A DNA stretch of 29,709 nt. It comes from JAJXZP01 sp035505775. GTDB taxonomy: Bacteria > Spirochaetota > Spirochaetia > Treponematales > Rectinemataceae. The stretch spans positions 1 through 29,709 of the forward strand of contig DATJQN010000013.1 in NCBI GenBank assembly GCA_035505775.1, in the 5' to 3' direction. Both the position numbers and the translations under genes were made by a program. Under the pieces are notes generated by a model. It was not told the DNA's origin. It saw only the letters and a program-made list of their open reading frames with translations, and made no database searches. Each line of letters opens with the position of its first letter. Position 1 is the stretch's first letter. This document shows positions 1 to 6,968 of the stretch, in pieces.

Positions 1-320
1 CACAGGCTGATCCAGGTCCCTACATTGAGGTCCGAGTAGCTTGTCGACGAGGTGCCGCCAGTGCTATCCGAGCCGTAATCAGTGTAATTTTTGGAATTGG
101 TCAGGAACCCTACTGAGGCTTGGACATACGTGGCATCAAAAAAAGCGGATGCTCCGAACACCGATACCGCGCTTTCGGATTGGGTCCAGGTGGAACCCTG
201 CGTAAACCGCATAGTCATCCACGTTGGATCGAAGGCCACCCCACCACCCACGCTCATCCCCTGTCCGAACGCGAATGCGGCCACGACGACAAGTACCAAA
301 ATGACGAGAAGATTTTACAT
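1..320 (-). CDS. N-terminal part of a putative exported outer-membrane beta-barrel protein, stop at codon 2, cut by window edge
   Basis: Reading the minus strand from the ATG at 320-318 gives TAA as codon 2 (317-315) and then an open frame to the window edge. The open part begins with a hydrophobic segment (NLLVILVLVVVAAFAFGQ), a typical signal peptide ending in FGQ. It continues with Gly/Ser/Thr/aromatic-rich alternating sequence (GMSVGGGVAFDP, then ATYVQASVGFLTNS) that looks like strands of an outer-membrane barrel. A well-placed AGAGGA ribosome site lies 6 nt before the ATG and a strong promoter lies at 359-387. One base change (TAA to AAA) would restore a standard MKNLL start. Non-ATG starts further in (TTG at 299) would lose the charged n-region. 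So this is either a nonsense-inactivated gene or a base error. The barrel call is by composition only; I do not recognise the family. Confidence 0.6.
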
Positions 321-358
321 TCAAGATCCTCTTACGGAAATTCCGAGAAAATAGTCGG

Positions 359-387
359 AGCATAGTGCGCAAGATGGTTTCGGTCAA
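359..387 (-). promoter_or_regulatory. Sigma-70-type promoter of the outer-membrane protein gene
   Basis: On the minus strand TTGACC (387-382), a 17-bp spacer and TATGCT (364-359). The expected transcript start near 352 gives a leader of about 32 nt that contains the AGAGGA ribosome site before the ATG at 320. Confidence 0.65.
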
Positions 388-514
388 CGTTTTCTGTTCG
401 AGTTTCATGAAGTTCTGATTCCTCAGTCATTGACTCATTTTAAATCGCCTAACGTCAGATAGAGTTGCCGCCCGCGCCGGCGGCCTCAGATACCCGGGGC
501 CTGCGATGCTGTAA
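388..514. other. Intergenic region, AT-richer, with a weak GC hairpin
   Basis: Gene-free stretch between the barrel-protein promoter and the end of the GerMN gene. It holds a six-pair GC stem (467-472 with 479-484) just past the GerMN stop, which could end that transcript although no U-run follows. An imperfect palindrome (TCAGTCA/TGACTCA) lies near 425-438. Nothing else is recognisable. Confidence 0.4.
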
Positions 515-1510
515 CTAGAAACTGTTCCGCGACAGCGGCTTCCCTATGTAGACGCCCTCTCCTCCCAGGTAGTCGTGCAGCTCCCCCTCGATGAGGATCT
601 GCACGTCCTGGACCGTGGGGAAGGATGTCGCCGTATAGACGATCTGCTTGAGCTGGCCTGCGTAGCCTTCGATGCCGTAGTGGTTGTACATGAAGGCGTC
701 GCTGAAGTTGATGTAGGCGGTGGAGCCCCGCACCTGGACACCGAGGAGCTTGGTCCCCTGCGGCACGAGGCTGATGAGGTTCTTGCGGAGCTCGTCCTCG
801 GTCGGCCCGCGCAGGAGGGCATCGAGCGCATCGGTGAGGGGCGAGTCGGAGAGGGTAAGTGGGCGCTTGACTTCCTGCCGTACAATGACACCGTCGTCGT
901 CGATGCGGACAAAGTACAGGGACACGGCGCGAGTCTTCGGGGGCAGTACGGCTCCCGTCTTCTGCGAGGCCCCGCCTTCGCTTCCCGTGCCGCCCGGCTG
1001 GATGCCGACGGCCTGACCGGGCCCTGTAGGTTGGCCCTGCGCCGTGCCGCCCGCGCCGGGTCGACTCGTGGCGTTTTGACCCGATGGGGGCGTCGAGCCG
1101 GCCGGGCCGGAGGTCGAGCCGGCTGAGCCGGAAGCCGCAGGTCCCGTGCCCGGGACTTGCGCGGCAGGGGCAGCCGAGCCGCCCGCGGCAGCGCCTGAGG
1201 CAGCGCCACCGGCCGGCGTCGCGGCCGGGCTGGAAGCGGGGCCCACACTCGAGCCGGCGCCGCCCGCGGCTGCGCCTCCGCCATTCTGGGGCTTGGCGGC
1301 AGGTGAGGCGGGAGCCGGCTTCTGCGGTTCGGCTCCGCGCTGCGTTCGGACGATATCGTTGAAGTTGGTGGAGATGAGGGTCTGCCGGATCTTTCCAAGG
1401 TTGAGCAGGAAGAGCAGCAGCACCGCGACCAGAGCGGCGAGCACGAGCAGGCAACCGGGGCTTCCCCCCGGCTTACTGCTGGATTTGTTCGTACGTCGCC
1501 CGGTTGCCAT
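515..1510 (-). CDS. Membrane-anchored GerMN-domain protein with long Ala/Gly/Pro linker
   Basis: 331 residues. A short basic N-terminus (MATGRRTNKSSSKPGG) precedes one transmembrane helix at about residues 20-37, with no cleavage site, so the protein is probably a single-pass anchor. Residues about 60-190 are a very low-complexity Gly/Ala/Pro/Ser linker. The C-terminal 130 residues resemble the GerMN domain (VSLYFVRIDDDG, LTDALDALLRGPTEDE, VRGSTAYINFSDAF, QLKQIVYTATSFPTVQDVQILIEG). GerMN domains occur in sporulation protein GerM and in envelope lipoproteins; their ligand is unknown, but a peptidoglycan-related role is often suggested. It is the last gene of the minus-strand cluster and has its own promoter only 8 nt before the ATG and no ribosome site, so it is likely translated from a leaderless mRNA. 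Confidence 0.8.
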   Translation of the reverse strand: MATGRRTNKSSSKPGGSPGCLLVLAALVAVLLLFLLNLGKIRQTLISTNFNDIVRTQRGAEPQKPAPASPAAKPQNGGGAAAGGAGSSVGPASSPAATPAGGAASGAAAGGSAAPAAQVPGTGPAASGSAGSTSGPAGSTPPSGQNATSRPGAGGTAQGQPTGPGQAVGIQPGGTGSEGGASQKTGAVLPPKTRAVSLYFVRIDDDGVIVRQEVKRPLTLSDSPLTDALDALLRGPTEDELRKNLISLVPQGTKLLGVQVRGSTAYINFSDAFMYNHYGIEGYAGQLKQIVYTATSFPTVQDVQILIEGELHDYLGGEGVYIGKPLSRNSF

Positions 1511-1518
1511 AGTGCGTC

Positions 1519-1547
1519 ATGATATGGATCGGCAGTGGGCTGGTCAA
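1519..1547 (-). promoter_or_regulatory. Promoter of the GerMN gene, positioned for a leaderless transcript
   Basis: TTGACC (1547-1542), 17 bp, TATCAT (1524-1519), then 8 nt to the ATG at 1510. It begins right after the stop codon of the upstream phosphoesterase gene (1552-1550). Transcription would start at or within about 3 nt of the ATG. Confidence 0.6.
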
Positions 1548-1549
1548 TA

Positions 1550-2596
1550 TTAGGCCATTAGCTGATATATGTCCCGTCGCGGCTCCGCCGGTCTCCCCGG
1601 GAGGAGACAGGCCACCTGAAATCGCTGGGGATTGTGAAACTGCACGTAGCGCCCTCCGGCGCGCAGGGCGAAGGGGCCGTCCACCGGACGATGGCCGCCG
1701 AACCAGAGTGCCTGTCTGGAGCGCTCCTTCCCCTCCGGCCCGGAAGCGAGCAGGGCGTCGAGGCTCCGGGAGACGGATCCCGGACGCGCTCCGTCGTTGG
1801 GTGTCCAGATGAGCGCATGCACGACCTCCGGATGGCTCCGGTACTCGATCACGTCCTCCCGCCCGATCGCGAAGGCCGGCTCCCCGTGACTGGCTACGAA
1901 TCCGTCTCCCAGGGCGAGCACCGGGTAGTCGAGCTCCAGCTCGCGAAGCCGTCCGCGGAGGGGGGCGCCATACACGAGGTCGAACCAGGAGCGGACCATC
2001 TCCCCCTCTTCGACGAATTTGTAGAAGGGGCGGTCGCCTCGCTGCGAGTCGTTCGAGACATTGTCGTGGTTGCCCTTCAGATAGTGGAACGAGCGCGGAA
2101 AGGCAGCTTTGCAGTCGAGGACGATCCGCACCGCGCTCAGCGTCAGCGACATCTCCTCATCCATGCGCCCGTGCGAGGACCAGCCGACCGCGTACTCGCG
2201 ATAGGCATCCTGCCAGCGCCGCGCCGCATCGCCGGCCTCCGAATGGAAGACGTCGCCGACACAGAGCACGGTGAGCCACTCGTCCGCGAGCAGCTCCGCC
2301 ACAGGGGCGGGGAAGGGCGAGTCCTCCGGGCCCGTCCACGCAAGCAGCGCGGAAAGCAGTACAGGACGAGCGTGGATATCGGGTACGAGTATGGTCGGTC
2401 GCGCGGGAAGGCAAATGAGACCCCCGGGCTGTCCGGAGGAGTCCCGAGGCCTCAGATCCGGCGGCTCCGAACGCTCCGCCGCGATGGCGGCCTCGACGAG
2501 ATCGCTCAGCTCCCGCGCGCCCGGGAGCCGCGGACGCAGGCCGAGCTCGTGCGCGCTCGCAGCCAGCCGCCGGGCTTCCGACTGCGCGGTCGCCAT
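1550..2596 (-). CDS. Calcineurin-like metallophosphoesterase
   Basis: 348 residues from the ATG at 2596, which lies 4 nt after the stop of the TPR gene, so the two are probably co-translated. A longer reading from 2677 runs into the TPR gene and adds a basic tail of no family character. All blocks of the calcineurin-like metallophosphoesterase fold are visible: DIH (residues 73-75), GDVFH (114-118), GNHD (175-178), SHGEPAF (around His237) and GGHRP (300-304). These supply the ligands of a two-metal centre, so the enzyme should be an active phosphomonoesterase or phosphodiesterase. The substrate cannot be read from the sequence; protein phosphoserine and nucleotides are both possible. It is cytoplasmic, with no signal peptide or membrane segment. 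The first 60 residues are helical and not part of the catalytic core. Confidence 0.85.
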   Translation of the reverse strand: MATAQSEARRLAASAHELGLRPRLPGARELSDLVEAAIAAERSEPPDLRPRDSSGQPGGLICLPARPTILVPDIHARPVLLSALLAWTGPEDSPFPAPVAELLADEWLTVLCVGDVFHSEAGDAARRWQDAYREYAVGWSSHGRMDEEMSLTLSAVRIVLDCKAAFPRSFHYLKGNHDNVSNDSQRGDRPFYKFVEEGEMVRSWFDLVYGAPLRGRLRELELDYPVLALGDGFVASHGEPAFAIGREDVIEYRSHPEVVHALIWTPNDGARPGSVSRSLDALLASGPEGKERSRQALWFGGHRPVDGPFALRAGGRYVQFHNPQRFQVACLLPGRPAEPRRDIYQLMA

Positions 2597-2600
2597 GACC

Positions 2601-3761
2601 TCAGCGCTCCCCCGCCTCGATGCGCCGGAGCCAGTCCGTGGCGGCGGGATCTTCGGGATCGATCTCCAGCGCGGCACGGAAGAATCCCACCGCCTCGGAC
2701 TCCCGCCCCTGCCGCAGGGCGATCGCGCCGAGATTCACGATGATCTTCACGTTCTCGGGCTCGAGCTTGAGCGCCCGCTCGAGACTCCGCCGGGCTGCGA
2801 CGGTTTCGCCGAGCTCGAGCAGGCAGATGGACAGCTCGTTGAGCGCATCCGTGCCCTCGGCCCCGAGCGCCACGGCTTTCTCAAAAGCCTCCCTGCCCTC
2901 CTGCCACCGGCCGAGGCGGCGGTTCGCCCAGCCGACGAGGAACCAGCCGTTCCAGACCGAGGGATGGCGATCCACGAACTCCCGGGCCTTGGCGAGCCCC
3001 TTCTCCTCCTCGCCGAGGCGGATGAAATCGTAGGATTCCTTGAACAGGTTGTCGAGGTAGCCCTGCTCGCCAAGTTTTTTCAGGATCTCGCGGGCGCGCT
3101 CGCGCTTCTCCTCGTCGTCCCCGACCTTGACGTAGGTCTCGAGCAGCGAGGCCGCCCGCTCGAAGTTGCGCCGCCGCATGAAAAAGAAGGCGGCATTGAA
3201 AAAAGCCGGCGCGAAGGGAGGCTCCATGGCCAGCAGACGCTTGTATGCGTCGAAGGCGCGCTCGTCCATCTCCTCGGCGAGCGACTCCCTGCCGGACTCC
3301 GCGTAGGCGGTAGCGCGGTCCTCGGACAAGATGGCCAGATCGAGGAGGGGTTCGGGGGCTTCGGGGAACAGCCCGGCGAGGGCCCGGAAGATTTCCTCGG
3401 CTATCTCCCAGTCCCTCCCCTGCGCCTTGGCGATCCCCGCCTGCGAAAGCTCGGTGAGGATGTCCGGCTTGACCGCACGGACGAAGTTCCGGTAGTAGGC
3501 CGCATGCTCGTGGCTGGGATTCCAGGCCAGAAGCCGCAACATGCCCGCCACGACCGCCTCGGCCGTGATCTCCCGGGGGTCGAAGCGCTGTGGCTCCCCT
3601 CCGGTCTCGACGGGCAGGGGGATGCCGGGGTCGGGCTTGAACGACCCGATCTCCCTGACCAAGGCGTTGGGAAGCTCTATGAAGACCAGCCGCCTCAGGG
3701 CCGCGGTGCCGACCGCGTTCGAATCGGGCTCTGGCGAATCATCCAAGTCGGAAATATCCAC
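2601..3761 (-). CDS. Tetratricopeptide-repeat protein
   Basis: 386 residues from a GTG at 3761, chosen because AAGGAG lies 5 nt upstream; an earlier in-frame start at 3833 would add a basic stretch without ribosome site. The N-terminal half is helical (ELPNALVREIGSF, EAVVAGMLRLLAWNPSHEHAAYYRNFV). The second half carries several TPR units: AFDAYKRLLAMEPPFAPAFF, then WFLVGWANRRLGRWQEGREA, ALNELSICLLELGETVAARR and IVNLGAIALRQGRESEAVGF. The last ends close to the C-terminus. TPR arrays bind partner proteins; no enzymatic domain is present. Its place between a PilZ receptor and a phosphoesterase suggests an adaptor role in one signalling or envelope process, but that is inference. The 86-nt gap to the PilZ gene holds a GC hairpin but no clear promoter, so co-transcription with PilZ is likely. 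Confidence 0.8.
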   Translation of the reverse strand: MDISDLDDSPEPDSNAVGTAALRRLVFIELPNALVREIGSFKPDPGIPLPVETGGEPQRFDPREITAEAVVAGMLRLLAWNPSHEHAAYYRNFVRAVKPDILTELSQAGIAKAQGRDWEIAEEIFRALAGLFPEAPEPLLDLAILSEDRATAYAESGRESLAEEMDERAFDAYKRLLAMEPPFAPAFFNAAFFFMRRRNFERAASLLETYVKVGDDEEKRERAREILKKLGEQGYLDNLFKESYDFIRLGEEEKGLAKAREFVDRHPSVWNGWFLVGWANRRLGRWQEGREAFEKAVALGAEGTDALNELSICLLELGETVAARRSLERALKLEPENVKIIVNLGAIALRQGRESEAVGFFRAALEIDPEDPAATDWLRRIEAGER

Positions 3762-3847
3762 GCGAACTCCTTGCTTGCTGTGCTTCGATGCAATCGTGAC
3801 CCGGCGCCGGCATGCGCCCGGGGCCCTCCGCACCCTGCGACGATCGG

Positions 3848-4765
3848 CTATTTCCGTGCGGGCACGGGATGCGGGGCGGCGGGCTGTACGCCCCCGGTTC
3901 CCGCCTTCTGGGCGGTGGCCTGTTCCTGTTTCTCAGCCGACTGCGCGGCGTCCTCGCCGCGATTCTGGCGTACCTGACCCAGAAAGTCGTTGACATGCAT
4001 CTTGTAGCTCATGGGCACGGCGTGCTCGTCGAACTTGAGCGCCACCGCCGTCAGGTCCTTCCTGCCCTCGACATCCTCGTAGCGGACGATGCTCCCCCTG
4101 ATCTCGACGGTCTCCCGCGGCTCGTCCATCTCGATCTTGATCGTGCATTCCTTGCCGACCAGGAACTTGGCCAGCCCGACGATGATCGCCTTGCAGCCCG
4201 AAAACGAGAGGTCGCGCAGTATGCACTTTCTGGGCACGCCCTGCACGAAAATATAACTCTCCTTGGACACGATGCACATGCGTCGCATGGAATCGGGGGT
4301 CAGGAGAATGCGATCCTCGCGCCGGCGGGTCGAGTTGATGTTGGCATCGAGCAGCCGCCCGAGAATCTCGATGAAGTCGTCCGGGGGGCGCTGCGTGAAC
4401 TGCAGACTCGTGAACTGGAGGTCGCCGCCGCTCTGGGTGTAGGGCGCGACGCCGACAACGCGGGCGGAGATGAAAAAACTCAGGGGCTCGGGCTTGTCGG
4501 GGGTCCGGAAACTGAAACGGAGGGAGACGAGGTTGTTGGCCTTCTTGATGCGGTCGGCGAATGCCTGCTTGGAACTTGCCACCACCTTGGCGCCGTCGAA
4601 GGAGGCCGAATAGATGACGCAGGGCCACTGCTCGCCGACGCACTTGAGAAAGACCCCGCGGGTGTCGAGCCCGGTGGTCTTGATGATTTCCTTGGTGTAG
4701 GTGACATCAATCGTCCGGTAGAGTTCATACCATTTTGCAATCTGCTGGCTCGTGGTGATCGACAT
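3848..4765 (-). CDS. PilZ-domain cyclic-di-GMP receptor
   Basis: 305 residues starting MSITTSQQIAKWY. The start at 4765 is preferred because an upstream in-frame ATG (4789) lies inside the promoter spacer. The N-terminal part (about residues 20-125) is a YcgR-N-like or PilZN-like beta domain, and the C-terminal part (about 145-260) is the PilZ barrel. Both c-di-GMP-binding signatures are intact: RxxxR within RRREDR (147-152) and DxSxxG as DLSFSG (185-190). A tail of about 45 residues rich in Ala, Gln and Lys follows. No signal peptide or membrane segment, so it acts in the cytoplasm. Related PilZ proteins in spirochaetes influence motility and virulence; the partner here cannot be read from the sequence. 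Own promoter with a leader of only about 5 nt, and co-transcribed with the TPR, phosphoesterase and possibly GerMN genes downstream. Confidence 0.88.
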   Translation of the reverse strand: MSITTSQQIAKWYELYRTIDVTYTKEIIKTTGLDTRGVFLKCVGEQWPCVIYSASFDGAKVVASSKQAFADRIKKANNLVSLRFSFRTPDKPEPLSFFISARVVGVAPYTQSGGDLQFTSLQFTQRPPDDFIEILGRLLDANINSTRRREDRILLTPDSMRRMCIVSKESYIFVQGVPRKCILRDLSFSGCKAIIVGLAKFLVGKECTIKIEMDEPRETVEIRGSIVRYEDVEGRKDLTAVALKFDEHAVPMSYKMHVNDFLGQVRQNRGEDAAQSAEKQEQATAQKAGTGGVQPAAPHPVPARK

Positions 4766-4777
4766 AGGCCTGGGGCA

Positions 4778-4806
4778 ATAATAGGTCATCCCCAGACCTT
4801 GGTCAA
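4778..4806 (-). promoter_or_regulatory. Promoter of the PilZ gene with very short leader
   Basis: TTGACC (4806-4801), 17 bp, TATTAT (4783-4778), then 12 nt to the ATG at 4765. The predicted leader is about 5 nt; an AGG triplet lies 3 nt before the ATG. The match to consensus is strong. Confidence 0.65.
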
Positions 4807-4854
4807 CGACGCGGGACTACCGGGGCCTCGCGCCGGGAGGGGCGGAGACGGAGT

Positions 4855-5628
4855 CTAGTCCTTCCAGGGGAAGATCAGGCCCTTGAGCGTGCGCTTGCCG
4901 ACAAGCTCCCGCTCCTCGGTCAGGAGCTCCTCCCAGGGCAGGTCGCGCCGGGAGGCTTCAGGGTGCTGCTCGAGCCAGTCGTACTTGAGCATCCTGAGCC
5001 GCACCGCCTCGTCGAGGGCCAGCGCGACTCCCGAAGGTCCCGGCGCGAGAAAGGCCAGGAAGCCCGACAGAAGCAGGCTCACGAGGTTGTAAATGAGGAG
5101 AAACAGCGAGAACAGGGGGTTGTCGAAGAAGAGTATGAAGCTCTTGCGGAGGTTCTTGCCGAGGCCGCCGCCGAAACGCGCCCGGATCGGCAGGTAGTAC
5201 TGCAGGGAGATCGAGGCGACGAGTCCGAACCAGAAGAGGACGCCCGCGGCCAGGGCGCCCGCCACCCCGCCATGCGTCAGGTAGAAGGGGAGCCCCACGG
5301 AGAGGAGGAGCCACAGTGCGCCGAAGATGAGGCCGAGCTGGATACCGGGAAGTGCTCCGCTTCGGAGCGAGGCGACGACCGCCGGCAGCCTGATCGAATG
5401 GAAATCGGCCACTTCCCTGAGCGCGAACACGCAGGCGGACCACCAGATCGCTCCGGCGCCGACGGCGATCACGCCGAACGCCGCCTCGAGCCAAAACGGC
5501 GAGCGCAGGGCTGCCGGAAGGAAAAGGCCCAGCGCCGCAAGGATGACGAAGATCACGTTGAGCAGTACGAGGGTGAACAGATTGTCCCATCCGTCGAAGA
5601 ACGTCTTTTTGAAGAAAAATCCTATCAT
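4855..5628 (-). CDS. Multi-pass inner-membrane protein of unknown function
   Basis: 257 residues from the ATG at 5628 (MIGFFFKKTFFDGWDNLFTL). An earlier in-frame ATG at 5664 lies in the -35 box of the promoter and is rejected. Several hydrophobic segments follow: about 18-38, 50-70, 100-125, 128-150 and a long one near 170-205. The basic stretch GGGLGKNLRKSFILFF precedes the last pair. The soluble C-terminus (DEAVRLRMLKYDWLEQHPE to FPWKD) is charged. The layout recalls DUF624/YesL-like bacterial membrane proteins, but I see no catalytic motif and assign no function. First gene of the leftward cluster ahead of PilZ, with 89 nt between them. Promoter only 7 nt from the ATG and no ribosome site. 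Confidence 0.75.
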   Translation of the reverse strand: MIGFFFKKTFFDGWDNLFTLVLLNVIFVILAALGLFLPAALRSPFWLEAAFGVIAVGAGAIWWSACVFALREVADFHSIRLPAVVASLRSGALPGIQLGLIFGALWLLLSVGLPFYLTHGGVAGALAAGVLFWFGLVASISLQYYLPIRARFGGGLGKNLRKSFILFFDNPLFSLFLLIYNLVSLLLSGFLAFLAPGPSGVALALDEAVRLRMLKYDWLEQHPEASRRDLPWEELLTEERELVGKRTLKGLIFPWKD

Positions 5629-5635
5629 ATGTTGC

Positions 5636-5664
5636 GGTATATCGCATCCTTGACAAGATGGCAA
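5636..5664 (-). promoter_or_regulatory. Promoter of the membrane-protein gene, overlapping the divergent decarboxylase promoter
   Basis: TTGCCA (5664-5659), 17 bp, TATACC (5641-5636), then 7 nt to the ATG at 5628, which predicts a leaderless transcript. It overlaps the plus-strand promoter at 5650-5679, so the two polymerases cannot bind at once. Confidence 0.5.
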
Positions 5665-5679
5665 GCGGATAACTATGGT
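5650..5679 (+). promoter_or_regulatory. Promoter of the amino-acid decarboxylase gene
   Basis: TTGACA (5650-5655), 18 bp, TATGGT (5674-5679). It predicts a start near 5686 and a leader of about 98 nt that contains two stem-loops. It overlaps the minus-strand promoter at 5636-5664. Confidence 0.55.
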
Positions 5680-5695
5680 TGCGGCGGAGCCGCGA

Positions 5696-5737
5696 ACGCC
5701 GAAGGCGTCCGGCTGGGAGCCCAGTGCTTGCAGCCGG
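5696..5737 (+). promoter_or_regulatory. Structured 5' leader of the decarboxylase mRNA
   Basis: Two consecutive inverted repeats in the leader: ACGCC/GGCGT with a GAA loop (5696-5708), and CCGGCTG/CAGCCGG (5709-5715 with 5731-5737, 15-nt loop). They abut without spacing. They may control translation or stability; no known riboswitch class is recognised. Confidence 0.35.
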
Positions 5738-5783
5738 TCCCCGGGAGGTGCAGACGACTATCACTTTTCCCCGAGGTACTACT

Positions 5784-6962
5784 TTGGAAGACCAGTACCG
5801 TTTTCCGCTCGAGCGCTTCATGGCGCGGGAGAAGTTTGAGCGGATCAAGGAGTTCGCCAAGGACAAGGAGACTCCCTGCCTCATCATCGACCTCGACGTG
5901 ATCAAGGCCAAGTACGAGGAGCTGAGGTCCCACCTCCCCTTCGCCAAGATCTACTACGCGGTCAAGGCCAACCCCGACGACGAAGTGGTCGCGCTCCTGC
6001 GCGATCTCGGCTCCAACTTCGACGTCGCAACCCGATGGGAGCTCGACCAGCTTCTGCGCCTCGGCGTCAGCCCCGATCGGATGAGTTTCGGCAACACCAT
6101 CAAGAAAGAGCGGGACATCGCCTACTTCTACGAGAAGGGTGTCAGGCTCTTCGTGACCGACTCCCTGTCGGACGTGGACAAGATTTCCCGCGCCGCACCG
6201 GGGGCCAAGGTCTTCTTCCGCCTCCTCACCGAGGGCCTGGGCGCCGACTGGCCCCTGTCCAAGAAGTTCGGCTCCCACCCCGACCTGGCCCGCCAGCTCA
6301 TCAAGACCGCGGTCCGCTTCGGGCTCAAGCCCTACGGCATCTCCTTCCATCCGGGCTCGCAGCAGCGCGACGTCGGCGCCTGGTCCTCGGCGCTCACGAG
6401 CGTCGGCCAGCTTTTCCGCTGGTCCAGGGAGGAACTCCACGCCGAGCTCAAGATGATCAACATGGGAGGCGGCTTCCCCGCCAACTACCTCGAGCCCACC
6501 GACTCGCTCGCCCAGTACGCCGATGACATCAAGCGCTTCCTCGACTACAGCTTCAGCGACGGCTGGCCCGAGGAGATCATCATCGAGCCCGGACGCTCGA
6601 TGGCCGGAGACTCGGGCGTCATCGTGGCCGAGATCGTCAACATCGCGAAGAAGTCGGTCCACGAGCGCTACCCCTGGGTGTTCCTGGACATCGGCAAGTT
6701 CGGCGGCCTCATCGAGACCCTGGACGAGGCGATCAAGTACCCCATCTACTTCGAAGGTGCGGGCAAGCCCATCGAGATCATCATCGCCGGACCCACCTGC
6801 GACTCGATGGACATCCTCTACGAGAAGTGGACCTACACGATGCCGGACAAGACCCGCATCGGCGAACGGGTGTACATCCTGACGGCAGGCGCCTACACCC
6901 AGAGCTACTCCTCGATCTACTTCAACGGATTCCCGCCCCTCAAGTCCTACATTCTGCGTTGA
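5784..6962 (+). CDS. Fold-type III PLP-dependent ornithine/lysine-type decarboxylase
   Basis: 392 residues from a TTG at 5784, chosen because GAGG lies 7 nt upstream; ATG at 5820 is the alternative (380 residues). The usual family length of about 390 fits. The family decarboxylates basic amino acids to polyamines (ornithine to putrescine, lysine to cadaverine). Visible blocks in order: YYAVKANP with the Schiff-base lysine Lys61, SFHPGS with the ring-stacking His189, the phosphate-binding GGGFP (228-232), EPGRS (268-272), GPTCDSMD with catalytic Cys339-Asp340, and GAY (369-371). The GPTCDS form is that of ornithine/lysine decarboxylases rather than diaminopimelate or the larger SpeA-type arginine enzymes. 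Ornithine versus lysine preference cannot be settled by reading. It stands alone on the plus strand, divergent from the membrane-protein gene and convergent with rlpA. Confidence 0.88.
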   Translation: MEDQYRFPLERFMAREKFERIKEFAKDKETPCLIIDLDVIKAKYEELRSHLPFAKIYYAVKANPDDEVVALLRDLGSNFDVATRWELDQLLRLGVSPDRMSFGNTIKKERDIAYFYEKGVRLFVTDSLSDVDKISRAAPGAKVFFRLLTEGLGADWPLSKKFGSHPDLARQLIKTAVRFGLKPYGISFHPGSQQRDVGAWSSALTSVGQLFRWSREELHAELKMINMGGGFPANYLEPTDSLAQYADDIKRFLDYSFSDGWPEEIIIEPGRSMAGDSGVIVAEIVNIAKKSVHERYPWVFLDIGKFGGLIETLDEAIKYPIYFEGAGKPIEIIIAGPTCDSMDILYEKWTYTMPDKTRIGERVYILTAGAYTQSYSSIYFNGFPPLKSYILR

Positions 6963-6968
6963 GCGACC

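Noticed and set aside
136..408. 90-codon minus-strand frame at the left end
   Set aside because: Arg-rich product, out of frame with the signal-peptide/barrel frame and covering its promoter.
2271..3977. 568-codon plus-strand frame
   Set aside because: Antisense shadow of the metallophosphoesterase and TPR genes, which have clear motifs; GC-rich DNA keeps antisense frames open.
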